DNA from: Chrysopilus asiliformis
Taxonomy: Eukaryota > Arthropoda > Insecta > Diptera > Rhagionidae
DNA: 64,000 bases
Assembly: GCA_964034945.1 (NCBI GenBank)
Contig: OZ035960.1
Span: 77,285,331 to 77,349,330, forward strand
Direction: 5' to 3'
The position numbers and the translations under genes were made by a program. Below the pieces are notes generated by a model, which ran no database searches, was not told where the DNA came from, and was given only the letters and a program-made list of their open reading frames with translations. The first letter of the stretch is position 1; every line of letters begins with the position of its first letter. Below, piece after piece: positions 43,778 to 53,918 of this stretch.

Positions 43778-44137
43778 GTTACGATAGTTTACCTTTGGGG
43801 TACAGAATTATCTTCGGCTTGTATTTCAAATTAATTTTCACAAAATACTATTCACAAAACCAAACAAAAACGAAATGAAAAGTTGCTGACAATTTTGTGC
43901 TCAAATGTTCTTAAAAATTGTTCATATCTGTAATTTGAACAAAACCCATTTTTTTTTAAGGTCGACCGATGATCAATTTATGAAGTATATAATTGGTTCC
44001 TTGGGTTACGCGGTCATCAAATTAAACTAGTTAATCCTTTTTAGAACATTTTTATTAAATGCCTCAACGTTTCGCCTACAGTCGTCAGGCTTCTTCAGGA
44101 GGACTTTTCTTCCTGCCAGGAGAAAGAAGTTGAAAAC

Positions 44138-44974
44138 ATGCTACCTTTCTTGGATGTTAAGGTAATACGATGTGAGAACAAATTAATATTTGATTGGTAC
44201 CAAAAACCAACAGCATCAGGTCGTCTAATTAATTTCCACTCGCATCATCCGAAACATCAAAAAATCAATACAGTGGAAAATTTTATTCATAAAGTCTTGA
44301 CCATCAGTAATGAAAAATTTCACGGGAAAAACATAAAATCTATTACTGAGAATCTAAAAAACAATGGATATCCAATTCAATTTATAAAAAGGCATATCAA
44401 CATAGTCAAAGAAAAAATAAACCATAAGTTAAATTCTAACAATGTTGATATGTCTACAAACAACTCAGAGCCAAAAATATACAAAAGCGTCAATTATATT
44501 CCCAATCTTTCGGAAAACATAGGTAAGGTTTTTAAAAATTATAACAGTAACATAACACTGGCACATAGGCCGTTAAAAACTGTTAAAAATTGTTACACAA
44601 AACTAAAAGACAGGACTCAGAAAGATTGTGAATCAAACATTGTTTATAAAATTTCATGTGCGGGTAATAGTAGCAATGCTTGTAATGCTAACTACATCGG
44701 AACGACAGGGCAGTTTTTAAAAAGTCGACTTTCCGGTCATAAATCCGACATAAAGTCCAAAAATATAAACAAGACGGCTCTAGCAGAACATTGCTTATCT
44801 TCAAAACATGCTCCTGATTATGCTTCCGTTAAAATTTTATGCAAAGAGAATAATTATCATAAACGAATGACGTTAGAAGCTCTACACATTTACCAATCTG
44901 ACGATACAATCAATAAAAGATCGGACACTGACAACATAAATGAAACGTACTGTGCTCTCCTAAAGAGAAATTGA
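44138..44974 (+). pseudogene. Penelope-like RT C-terminus with GIY-YIG endonuclease
   Basis: 278 codons. Residues 1-35 hold 'LPFLDVKV' and 'YQKPTASGRLINFHSHHP', the last conserved RT block of Penelope-like elements. The middle is the Lys/Asn-rich linker. Residues ~165-260 form the endonuclease: 'NIVYKISC', 'NYIGTTGQFLKSRLSGH' (GIY-YIG-type core with catalytic Arg) and 'ALAEHCLSSKH'. The RT catalytic domain is deleted, so retrotransposition in cis is impossible. The ATG is probably not native. Confidence 0.88.
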
Positions 44975-45011
44975 ACAATAATTTTTAAATTGGACACACA
45001 AAAAAGTTCTT

Positions 45012-45577
45012 GTTATACCCGTATGGTGAAACCAAAGGGTATATTAACTTTGCCTTACCGTTTGTAACGCCAAGATCCCGTCATCACACATAAAAATGAA
45101 TTACACCAGTGTGTTTAGAATGATAAAAATAATTAATTTCTGCATGTCCGTCCGTCTGTCTGTCCGTCTGTCCGTCTGTCTGTCCGTCTGTCTGTCTGTG
45201 GCGCGGATTGCGGGCGCACGGATTGAGCTAGAGACTTGAAATTTTGCGCAGATCCGTTTTTCGTAAAATGCGAGGCTAAGTTCGTTAATGGGCAAAAATG
45301 GACCATTAGGGGGGGTACCCCCCATAGGAACGAAAATGTTTTTCGCGAATATCTCAAAAACTATGTATCCTATCAAAAAAGTGCAAGAACAAAAGTTATT
45401 TAGAATATGATTCTACATAAAACTTCCATACATCAAAATCCGATTGGAACAAGTTTTAAAAAAATCTTATTGGAAAATTTGAATTCAAATGAAATTTGAT
45501 ACGCCGTTCAATTAAATCACCATACGGGTTTTCAATAATTGCCAGATTGGCAATTATAGCTTTTGTTATGTTTTCAT
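45012..45577 (+). mobile_element. DINE-1/Helentron-like element, most complete copy
   Basis: 5' TTATACCCGTATGGTGAAACC. The interior has a (GTCY)n microsatellite (45147-45198) and 'gggggggtaccccccat'. The 3' part has a subterminal inverted match 'atcaccatacgggttttc' followed by the hairpin 'aattgccagattggcaatt'. Subterminal inverted repeats, internal microsatellite and a 3' hairpin are the DINE-1/HINE layout. Other copies: 22911, 25265 (minus), 33832 (minus, truncated), 13590 (diverged). Confidence 0.82.
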
Positions 45578-45654
45578 TTTTACATTAACTGTGAGTAAAA
45601 AATCTTTTATAAAATAAATTGTATTAACAAAGTGCATTGGCAGGTTGAAAAGTC

Positions 45655-45700
45655 CTCCTGAAGAAGCCTGACGACAGTAGGCGAAACGTTGAGGCATTTA
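45655..45700 (+). ncRNA. Candidate hammerhead-ribozyme-like motif of the Penelope terminal repeat
   Basis: Contains CCTGACGA followed 7 nt later by CGAAAC, resembling the CUGANGA...GAAA core reported in Penelope pLTRs. The inverted copy is near 44060-44105. Helices were not modelled in detail. Confidence 0.45.
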
Positions 45701-46479
45701 ATAAAAATGTTCTAAAAAATATTAACTAGTTTAATTTGATGACCGCGTAACCCAAGGAACCAATTATATACTTCATAATTTGAACAAAACGTTTATATCA
45801 GCGGGCTTCGGCCATGTGCACCAAGGGCATTTTCGCAGCTCAAATTGCCCTGTTATCCATCGATTCTTCATGCTATCCGTTTCATTCTGGCTTGTACGAA
45901 AACTGCATACATACGCATATGAAAGAAATAATCTGTTTCACCTTGCATATAACCCGTTCTGCTTCCACTTGTGCATTTTACATACCATGGAGCTTTGCTG
46001 AGCTCTAAGGCCATTTATGCGAGAGATTTTTATTACCTCCAGTTGTCATTAGGACATTGACTGAAGCAGCACGGTGTGTCAACTTAGAACAAAAAGTCGA
46101 TTTTTCATTATAGTTCCGATTCCAAAAAAAGACGGCGCACTTGTCGCATGTGTTTTTCGCTTTTCAAGCATGAGGGCGCGCGTATGGCATGTTTTCTCCG
46201 ACTTGACCATGATTTGAGGTTAGTTTTTTTTCTCTTCATTTTGGGGCACATATTAATTCCTGTAATTTTTCAAGTATCAAAACACCGGTATTTTAGGAAG
46301 AATCAGAGAACGATTCGTTTGAGTGGGTAGAATTGAAGCAGTTGTACCTTGAAACCCGTTGTGAGCCATCAGTTTCGCCCCTGAGACTTCGCTGTCGGTT
46401 TTGCCCAAAGTTGTGACATTCTGTGCGGTTGGGGCGCATCACTGCCGAAGAATTTTCCACAGTGACTTACTGCTGAAAG

Positions 46480-46530
46480 GTATCTCCATTTATTTGCAGT
46501 TTTTGAGAAAATTTCATGGTGTATTTCTAG
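46480..46530 (+). other. Intron 1 of the Nup37-like pseudogene
   Basis: GTATCT...TTTCTAG, 51 bp, phase 1 within a Gly codon; its removal restores the WD40 motif. Confidence 0.6.
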
Positions 46531-46659
46531 GTCACACAAACTACATTAACGATGTTTCTTGGGAGCCCGAGGGCGAATATTTAGCTTTAGTCAGTGAGGA
46601 CCACACCTGCATACTTTTGCAGCCAGAGACGTGATTATTTGGGATCTGAGGAAGTCGAG

Positions 46660-46715
46660 GTAATGATCTCGGGATAGTCTTACTTTGCTGCAATAAATTG
46701 TAATTCCTCTTCCAG
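46660..46715 (+). other. Intron 2 of the Nup37-like pseudogene
   Basis: GTAATG...CTTCCAG, 56 bp, with a pyrimidine-rich 3' end. Removal joins 'WDLRKSR' to a Lys/Pro-rich segment. Confidence 0.55.
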
Positions 46716-46930
46716 TCGTTCGAGACACTCGAGCATTCCATGAAGACGGAGGCAAAGTTGCCTCAAAATCAAGCCCCACTTAAGCTTTATGGTGGGCTTT
46801 GCTGGCACTATCGCCTTCCCTATATCGTAGCTGCGTTTGATTGTAAACTGCTTTTGGGACGGCTCTGGAGCTCTAGCGCTTGGCTCGACACATTTGGCTT
46901 GTCCCTCGTCTTCACTGCCACTGCAGTAAT

Positions 46931-47830
46931 GTGATATTTATTTAAAAATAACAAAACAAAATGTGATATCTATTTAAACATATATTGAAATTTAAAATAA
47001 AAAAACATTTAAAAGATATTGGTTTTGTTTTTTCAAATTTTTATTGGATTTTCTAGCGAGAAAAATGTATCAAGGGCACAAACCAAGTTTAGCCCAGGTT
47101 AGAACTACCCAATACACAAACCAAAGTAGTTACGATTCCATTAACTGGAAAACCGAGCGTTGCAGTCGATAGGCGAAAGTTAGCTATCTATTAGTATATA
47201 TTATCTATGTGAAGCAGTGGTGTATTTCATACTGCTGAAAATCATGAAAAATTTAACACTGCTGAAAATCATGAAGCGTTCTGTCTCAAAAGACGACACG
47301 AATTTTGGACATGATTGTTTTCTTATTCGGTGTGATAACACAATGCAATGTTTACTATGATTTCAGGAAATTAAAACAATAAAAAAATACAATTTATATA
47401 GGAGTTTTCAGTCGTTTCATAAAATATCAATTGATCAAATTAATGTTTCTGGTTTTATGAAATTATTTTTATTTTCCGATTGTAATTCGGAAATTTCATA
47501 TAAAAATTTTTCATTATCAAAACTTTTTTTTAACGTAAAGTAAAACAATTAACAGTGTGTCAAAACCAAAAATAATGAAAAAGAGCTTTGAACAAAGTTT
47601 GAACTAGGCTCGGAGAGCAAGCCATATAAACAAGTAAATCGCTTATCAGTGGTAGTGGATGCCCGAGAACTTTGAAAGCTTTCCTGCCCCTGGTTTATAT
47701 CGTCTGAACAGTGTTCAGAAAAAATATGAACATTTTAGCACATATGAACACACCTAAAAATTTAAAGCTTTGGTACAAAATGTTCATATCGTGTGAACAC
47801 CTTTTATATATTGTACTAGCTTGCATACCC
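46931..47830. other. Non-coding, nothing certain
   Basis: Near 47705-47810 'gtgttcagaaaaaatatgaac' and 'atgttcatatcgtgtgaac' partly pair, suggesting a short inverted-repeat element. Confidence 0.4.
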
Positions 47831-48125
47831 GTCGTTGCCGGGTTAAGTTTTTTCAATTTTTTTATGGTCTATGTTGGAGCTAAACTTCAGGCCAATCGGC
47901 TCGGTAGTTTCTCCGCGAAAGGGTAACATAGAGGAAGAGCTAAGTTTCGAGATCACTTTACCCACTCCCCTTACTCCCCCACCTCTCGGGCTACTTTTCC
48001 GTATGCCTATGTTGGAACCAGAACTACCACAGACACTCATGCCAAATTTCAAGTCAATCGGTTCAGCCATTTTTACGTGAAAGAGGAACAGACAGACAGA
48101 CACCAACTCATTTTTTAAAAGCTTT
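47831..48125 (-). mobile_element. Helitron-like 3' end, related to 61430-61669
   Basis: The minus strand ends GGCAACGACGGGTATGCAAGCTAG, matching the plus-strand end 'gtatgcaagctag' at 61657-61669. Followed by 'gccgagccgattggcctgaa'-type text and GACA repeats. Confidence 0.5.
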
Positions 48126-48231
48126 TATTTAGCTTGCCTTCGTGTCTGTCTGTTTGTCTGTCTGTCAGATCAAATCTTGCAATCAAATTTTGACCCACTT
48201 CCACTCATCCGATTCACTTGAAATTTTGTGC

Positions 48232-48965
48232 ACTTATATAAGTCCGATGACAATACAATATTTTCGATAAGGGAAGGTCCTGTGAGGATAACGTGATTAT
48301 CCTTTTCTCCAAATTTTCCGGAAAAAAATCTATTCTGGGGGTTTTTGAGGTCGCTGAATCCGAATCTGTCATTAAAAAGCCTGTAAGGATAACGGAAGGT
48401 CCTGTAAGGATAACGTGATTATCCTTTTCTCCAAATTTTCTGGGAAAAAAATCTATTCTGGGTGTTTTTGGGGTCGCTGAATCCGAATCTGCCATTAAAA
48501 AGTATGTAAGGATAACGGAAGGTCCTTTAAGGATAACGTGATTATCCTTTTCCCCAAATTTTCCGGAAAAAAATCTATTCTGGGGGTTTTTGGGATCGCT
48601 GAATCCGAATCTGTCATTAAAAAGTCTGTAAGGATAACGGAAGGTCCTGTAAGGATAACGTGATTATCCTTTTCTCCAAATTTACCGGAAAAAAATTTAT
48701 TCTGGGGGTTTTTGGGGTCGCTGAATCCGAATCTGTTATTAAAAAATCTGTAAGGATAACGGAAGGTCCTGTAAGGATAACGAGTTTTTGGATTCGCTGA
48801 ATACGATTCTCAAGTTAAAAAGTCTGTAAGGACAATGGAAGGTCCTATAAGGATAACGTGATTATCCTTTTTCTCAATTGTTCCCGGAAAAAATATATTC
48901 TTCGGGTTTTGGGGTTCGCTGAATACGATTCTCAAGTTAAAAAGCCTGTGAGGACATCTCAAATG
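48232..48965 (-). repeat. ~121-bp minisatellite, about six units
   Basis: Units contain 'ggaaggtcctgtaaggataa', 'cgtgattatcc', 'ttttccggaaaaaaat' and 'tttttggggtcgctgaatcc'. They are spaced about 120 bp (for example near 48390, 48518, 48640, 48760), with one shortened unit near 48780. A sequence variant of the array at 56-61 kb. Confidence 0.8.
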
Positions 48966-49046
48966 TAAGGATATATATTCGAAGACTAAAAAGAACAAAA
49001 TAAAAAAAATTTAAAAAAAATTTAAAAAAAAGCTTTTATGAAATAA

Positions 49047-49228
49047 AAGTGCACTAAAAAGAAAAAAATAATTTTCTGGACGCTGTGTATCACAAATATA
49101 AAAGCTTTTAAAAAGCGAGATAAAGCATAAAACAATAAAATAAACATTTATCTCGCTTTTTAAAAGCTTTTATATTTGTGATACACAGCGTCCAGAAAAT
49201 CATTTTTTTTCTTTTTAGTGCACTTTTT
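49047..49228. repeat. Long hairpin, ~76-bp arms
   Basis: 'gtgcactaaaaagaaaaaaa' to 'aaaagcgagataa' (49047-49123) is inverted at ~49152-49228 with a ~28-bp AT-rich loop. One base differs in an A-run. Probably a small foldback element. Confidence 0.8.
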
Positions 49229-50104
49229 TTAATAAAAGCTTTTTTTTAAAAAATTTATTTTTTTATTTTTTTTATATATTAATATGATGAACATATGAGC
49301 ATTTGAAGCTAATAAGCAACATATGCGTATGTTCACAGTGATCATATCGTGTGCACTCAACTTTACTAATTTAGGGGAAGAATTGAGAGTAGCTATATCA
49401 AATATTAGACCTAATATCGCTGAAATCTGCAAAATTAAATGATTTTCGCCTAAAATAAATTTCATTCGAACATATATTTTTTTATTTATTTTTTTAATTG
49501 ATGTTATTTTTAACTGTTATGTAATAATCAGTTTAATTTTTAATAAAAGTGATGTCTGTTGGTTTTTTGACTCTTTGATTTTTGTGCTCCGCGATTTTTT
49601 CTTCTGATCAAAAGTGCTCCCTAACTTTAAAAAGTTTAAGAATTACTGCGCTAAGGGAATAACAAGAGTTGATTGGCGTGACTCAAGGCGGGGCGCGCGC
49701 CTAAGAGAATCGACCTGTTTCTTCACTATTCGTTAATCGAATATTTGAAGGATTATTCGTGTTAAGAGTTTAAAATTCGTTATTGAAATATAGCACTAAA
49801 AAGTTTAATTTTTCCTTGAATCGGAGAAACACTTTTATTGAACTTTTCCTTTACTTATATTTCATTTTGCTTGTGGATCCAGAAAAAAACATAAAACACT
49901 TAAATTAAGCTTAAACTTTTATTTAATTTATTCGTTCAACCGACTAAAGACTGAAGAGTTTTTGACAAAAAATTTACAATGATTCTTAGTTATATATTTA
50001 ATTTTTACATTCTGTGACGTAGAGATTGCAACATGATCTGTCTATAATGAAAATCGCTGCAGACGATATTCCGAGTATACATTTTCTTATCCAGAATCGC
50101 ACTT
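49229..50104. other. Non-coding, AT-rich
   Basis: No repeat ends or genes recognised. Confidence 0.4.
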
Positions 50105-50317
50105 TTAAACTGTAGATGTGGGAAATCTGGGTGGTTTTAGATATATGACATGCGACGCCTCTTCCATGATTTGTGGCGTATTGTCCACGATTTGCAACTT
50201 ATCTTCTGCGTTTTGACTTTCAAGTTTCAATTTGGTTAGTGCGAAATTAAAATTGTTAGTTGGTTTGTACGATGGGAATCGTTTGGAATTTGAAACCGAA
50301 GTGTGTGATCCTGGCAT
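50105..50317 (-). CDS. Hypothetical short ORF, unsupported by domains
   Basis: 70 codons (MPGSHTSVSNSKRF to PPRFPTSTV) with a balanced, non-repetitive composition unlike the surrounding AT-rich noise. It could be a terminal exon of an unknown gene. No motif recognised and start uncertain. Confidence 0.25.
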   Translation of the reverse strand: MPGSHTSVSNSKRFPSYKPTNNFNFALTKLKLESQNAEDKLQIVDNTPQIMEEASHVIYLKPPRFPTSTV

Positions 50318-50715
50318 GGTACTCGGTATTTATAATTTCCAAATGTGCGGTTTTTCCCACTCCTACATATTAAAATACTCGAAGAAATATCTCTGAATAT
50401 TCGCGCGAAGTGACGATATTCCAAATACATTTAAGGTTATTCAAATTACTATTGGCAACTATGTCCTATTGGCAACGTCGTATGGATATTCCAAATGTCA
50501 AATGTAAACGACTCTGATCAGTCAACCAGTGGAAATGACAAGTTTTTTGACGAGTTGTTCTTTAGAGAAATGACTAGTTTGATGAGGAGATAGTTTTCAG
50601 GGCAAAGCAGCAAGGACCAGAAAATTGGATGGAGACACTACTCCCAGTATTTGCAAGATAACTTAAGTTGGTTCGTTCGGGTTGATGGCCACGAACCAAC
50701 TGATGTTTTTACTTT

Positions 50716-53700
50716 CTTCTACGGAGTATAATAAAGTATTGTATTCATGAAAAATTTGGACCTCTTAATTTTGCCTAAAAAACATTTACCGATCACTCCT
50801 GAGTCGATTGGAGTCATATTAAAAAAATATCTTTCTGTCTGTCTGTCAGTCTGTCTGTCAGCCTGTCTGTCAGTCTGTCTGTCAGTCTGTGTGTCAGTCT
50901 GTCTGTCAGTCTGTCTGTCAGTCTGTCTATCAGTCTGTCTGTCAGTCTGTCTGTCAGTCTGTCTGTCAGTCTGTCTGTCTGTCAGTCTGTCTGTCAGTCA
51001 GTCTGTCAGTCAGTCTGTCTGTCAGTCTATCTGTCAGTCTGTCTGTCAGTCTGTCTGTCAGTCTGTCTGTCAGTCTGTCAGTCTGTCAGTCTGTCAGTCT
51101 GTCAGTCTGTCAGTCTGTCAGTCTGTCTGTCAGTCTGTCTGTCAGTCTGTCTGTCAGTCTGTCTGTCAGTCTGTCAGTCTGTCAGTCTGTCAGTCTGTCA
51201 GTCTGTCAGTCTGTCAGTCTGTCAGTCTGTCAGTCTGTCTGTCAGTCTGTCTGTCTGTCAGTCTGTCTGTCAGTCTGTCTGTCAGTCTGTCTGTCAGTCT
51301 GTCAGTCTGTCTGTCAGTCTGTCTGTCAGTCTGTCTGTCTGTCAGTCTGTCAGTCTGTCAGTCTGTCAGTCTGTCAGTCTGTCAGTCTGTCTGTCAGTCT
51401 ATCTGTCAGTCTGTCTGTCAGTCTGTCTGTCAGTCTGTCAGTCTGTCTGTCAGTCTGTCTGTCTGTCAGTCTGTCTGTCAGTCTGTCTGTCAGTTTGTCT
51501 GTCAGTCTGTCTGTCAGTCTGTCAGTCAGTCTGTCAGTCTGTCTGTCTGTCAGTCTGTCTGTCAGTCTGTCTGTCAGTCTGTCAGTCTGTCAGTCTGTCT
51601 GTCAGTCTGTCAGTCTGTCTGTCAGTCTGTCTGTCAGTCTGTCTGTCAGTCTGTCTGTCTGTCAGTCTGTCAGTCTGTCAGTCTGTCAGTCTGTCAGTCT
51701 GTCAGTCTGTCAGTCTGTCAGTCTGTCAGTCTGTCAGTCTGTCAGTCTGTCTGTCAGTCTGTCTGTCAGTCTGTCTGTCTGTCTGTCAGTCTGTCTGTCA
51801 GTCTGTCTGTCAGTCTGTCTGTCAGTCTGTCTGTCTGTCTGTCTGTCAGTCTGTCTGTCTGTTTGTCTGTCAGTCTGTCAGTCTGTCTGTCAGTCTGTCT
51901 GTCTGTCAGTCTGTCTGTCAGTCTGTCTGTCAGTCTGTCTGTCAGTCTGTCTGTCAGTCTGTCTGTCAGTCTGTCTGTCAGTCTGTCTGTCAGTCTGTCT
52001 GTCAGTCTGTCTGTCAGTCTGTCAGTCTGTCTGTCAGTCTGTCTGTCAGTCTGTCTGTCAGTCTGTCTGTCAGTCTGTCTGTCAGTCTGTCTATCAGTCT
52101 GTCTATCAGTCTGTCTGTCAGTCTGTCTGTCAGTCTGTCTGTCTGTCTGTCTGTCAGTCAGTCTGTCAGTCTGTCTGTCAGTCTGTCAGTCTGTCAGTCT
52201 GTCAGTCTGTCAGTCTGTCAGTCTGTCAGTCTGTCAGTCTGTCAGTCTGTCAGTCTGTCAGTCTGTCAGTCTGTCAGTCTGTCAGTCTGTCAGTCTGTCA
52301 GTCTGTCAGTCTGTCAGTCTGTCAGTCTGTCTGTCAGTCTGTCTGTCAGTCTGTCTGTCAGTCTGTCTGTCAGTCTGTCTGTCTGTCAGTCTGTCTGTCA
52401 GTCTGTCTGTCTGTCAGTCTGTCTGTCAGTCTGTCTGTCTGTCTGTCAGTCTGTCAGTCTGTCTGTCTGTCAGTCTGTCAGTCTGTCAGTCTGTCAGTCT
52501 GTCAGTCTGTCAGTCTGTCAGTCTGTCAGTCTGTCAGTCTGTCAGTCTGTCAGTCTGTCAGTCTGTCAGTCTGTCAGTCTGTCAGTCTGTCAGTCTGTCA
52601 GTCTGTCAGTCTGTCAGTCTGTCAGTCTGTCAGTCTGTCAGTCTGTCAGTCTGTCAGTCTGTCTGTCAGTCTGTCTGTCAGTCTGTCTGTCAGTCTGTCT
52701 GTCAGTCTGTCTGTCAGTCTGTCTGTCAGTCTGTCTGTCAGTCTGTCTGTCAGTCTGTCTCTCAGTCTGTCTGTCAGTCTGTCTGTCAGTCTGTCAGTCT
52801 GTCTGTCTGTCAGTCTGTCTGTCAGTCTGTCTGTCAGTCTGTCTGTCAGTCTGTCTGTCAGTCTGTCTGTCAGTCTGTCTGTCAGTCTGTCTGTCAGTCT
52901 GTCAGTCTGTCTGTCTGTCTGTCAGTCTGTCTGTCTGTCAGTCTGTCTGTCAGTCTGTCTGTCTGTCTGTCTGTCAGTCTGTCTGTCAGTCTGTCTGTCA
53001 GTCTGTCTGTCAGTCTGTCTGTCAGTCTGTCTGTCAGTCTGTCTATCAGTCTGTCTGTCAGTCTGTCTGTCAGTCTGTCTGTCAGTCTGTCTGTCAGTCT
53101 GTCTGTCAGTCTGTCTGTCAGTCAGTCTGTCTGTCAGTCTGTCTGTCAGTCTGTCTGTCAGTCTGTCTGTCTGTCAGTCTGTCTGTCAGTCTGTCTGTCA
53201 ATCTGTCTGTCAGTCTGTCAGTCTGTCTGTCAGTCTGTCTGTCAGTCTGTCTGTCAGTCTGTCTGTCAGTCTGTCTGTCAGTCTTTTTTTAGTGGCCTTA
53301 AGTATGACAAAACTTGGAGAAAATAAAATTTCCCACACTTTTGTCTTTAGCTATAACTCGATATCTCAACCTGTTATCGAGATAAACCGTTATTTCCAAA
53401 AAACAGTTATTTGCGATTATCTCGAAAATTAACGGGTTTTTGCTGACTGAATGTATGAAGTGAATTAATAAGAATGGCATTCTGCACAATTTTGTTTCTT
53501 ACCGTTATCCGTTATCTTTTACCGTTATTGAGATATTTAGATTAAAATATAAAAAAATATATTTTTGCAAATTACTGACAAACTAACGGTTTTTCGACAA
53601 ATCAGTTAAAAGATTAAAGATGTTAACATTTTCTACATTTTTGCCATTTACCGTAAATTGATATCTTTTACCGTTCTCAAGTTATCTCAAATTTTATACG

Positions 53701-53831
53701 TTTTTGATATTTTTGAATAAACCAAGAACGACCTCCCAGTCTTAGGTTGACAACGCGACAGGGCTCTAGCGTAAATTGCGCAGGGTTGTAGATTTTGTAG
53801 AAGAAAGTTTTGTGTTGACCACAACTGATAT
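50716..53831 (+). repeat. Repeat Z, copy 2, with giant microsatellite
   Basis: Same ends as 35085-36797 (complement): CTTCTACGGAGTATAATAAAG at 50716, CCACAACTGATATTTTTTT at ~53813-53831. The microsatellite position is expanded to ~2.45 kb. About 190 bp that in copy 1 separates 'gtacacagactgacag' from the 'cttaagtatggcaaaac' block are missing here. Confidence 0.8.
50835..53284. repeat. 2.45-kb GTCT/GTCA microsatellite array
   Basis: Almost pure 4-bp units, GTCT and GTCA, organised as 8-bp (GTCAGTCT) and 12-bp (GTCAGTCTGTCT) higher-order repeats. Long homogeneous 8-bp blocks occur at ~52170-52330 and ~52480-52660. Rare variants are GTCTATCA, GTTTGTCT and CTCTCAG. All plus-strand frames stay open because no stop can form, so the large Cys/Ser/Val/Gln frames are not genes. 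Confidence 0.97.
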
Positions 53832-53840
53832 TTTTTTCAG

Positions 53841-53918
53841 CATCTGCCAGCTGACAACATCTACTTCAATTATGCATGCCCTGGACAACTTGGACTGCTG
53901 CGTGAAGTGCTGGTAGAG
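53841..53918 (+). CDS. Candidate internal exon of an unidentified host gene
   Basis: Bounded by TTTTTTTCAG and GAG|GTAATG splice signals. 78 bp, phase 0, encoding HLPADNIYFNYACPGQLG followed by LLREVLVE. The composition is typical of protein (GC-richer than its surroundings), and the length is an exact multiple of three. I do not recognise the protein. The pyrimidine tract appears to come from the end of repeat Z. Confidence 0.45.

Larger units (their letters stand above)
43946..45776 (+). mobile_element. Penelope-like element, truncated, with inverted terminal segments
   Basis: A 14-bp duplication AATTTGAACAAAAC lies at 43932-43945 and 45777-45790. Inside, ~130-bp inverted repeats face each other (~43980-44110 and ~45648-45776) and include 'tgcctcaacgtttcgcctac' and 'tccttgggttacgcggtcat'. 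The coding region between them encodes the end of a Penelope RT plus a GIY-YIG endonuclease. A DINE-like element sits in the 3' part (45012-45577). Confidence 0.82.
46297..46930 (+). pseudogene. Nup37-like nucleoporin pseudogene with introns
   Basis: Exon pieces: 46297-46479 ('SFEWVELKQLYLETRC', 'PKVVTFCAVGA', 'HSDLLLK'), 46531-46659 ('GHTNYINDVSW', 'VSEDHTC', 'DVIIWDLRKSR') and 46716-46930 ('LYGGLCWHYRLPYIVAAFDCKLL'). These match, in order, the WD40 repeats of Nup37, a subunit of the nuclear pore Y complex. GT-AG introns at 46480-46530 and 46660-46715 join the frame correctly (GG|GTAT..CTAG|GTCAC restores 'KGHTNY'). Two internal stretches of tens of residues are missing, and frameshifts affect the first exon. 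A DNA-level duplicate rather than a retrocopy. Confidence 0.65.

Noticed and set aside
48214..48495. Open frames through the 121-bp minisatellite, here and at 56-58.4 kb (for example 57968-58354)
   Set aside because: The unit length is near a multiple that keeps frames open; repeated peptides mirror the DNA repeat and exist on both strands.
50747..53432. Two overlapping open frames of 859 and 847 codons, rich in Ser, Val, Cys, Leu, Gln
   Set aside because: They are translations of the GTCT/GTCA microsatellite. The plus strand cannot form stop codons, so length means nothing; no start context or domain exists.
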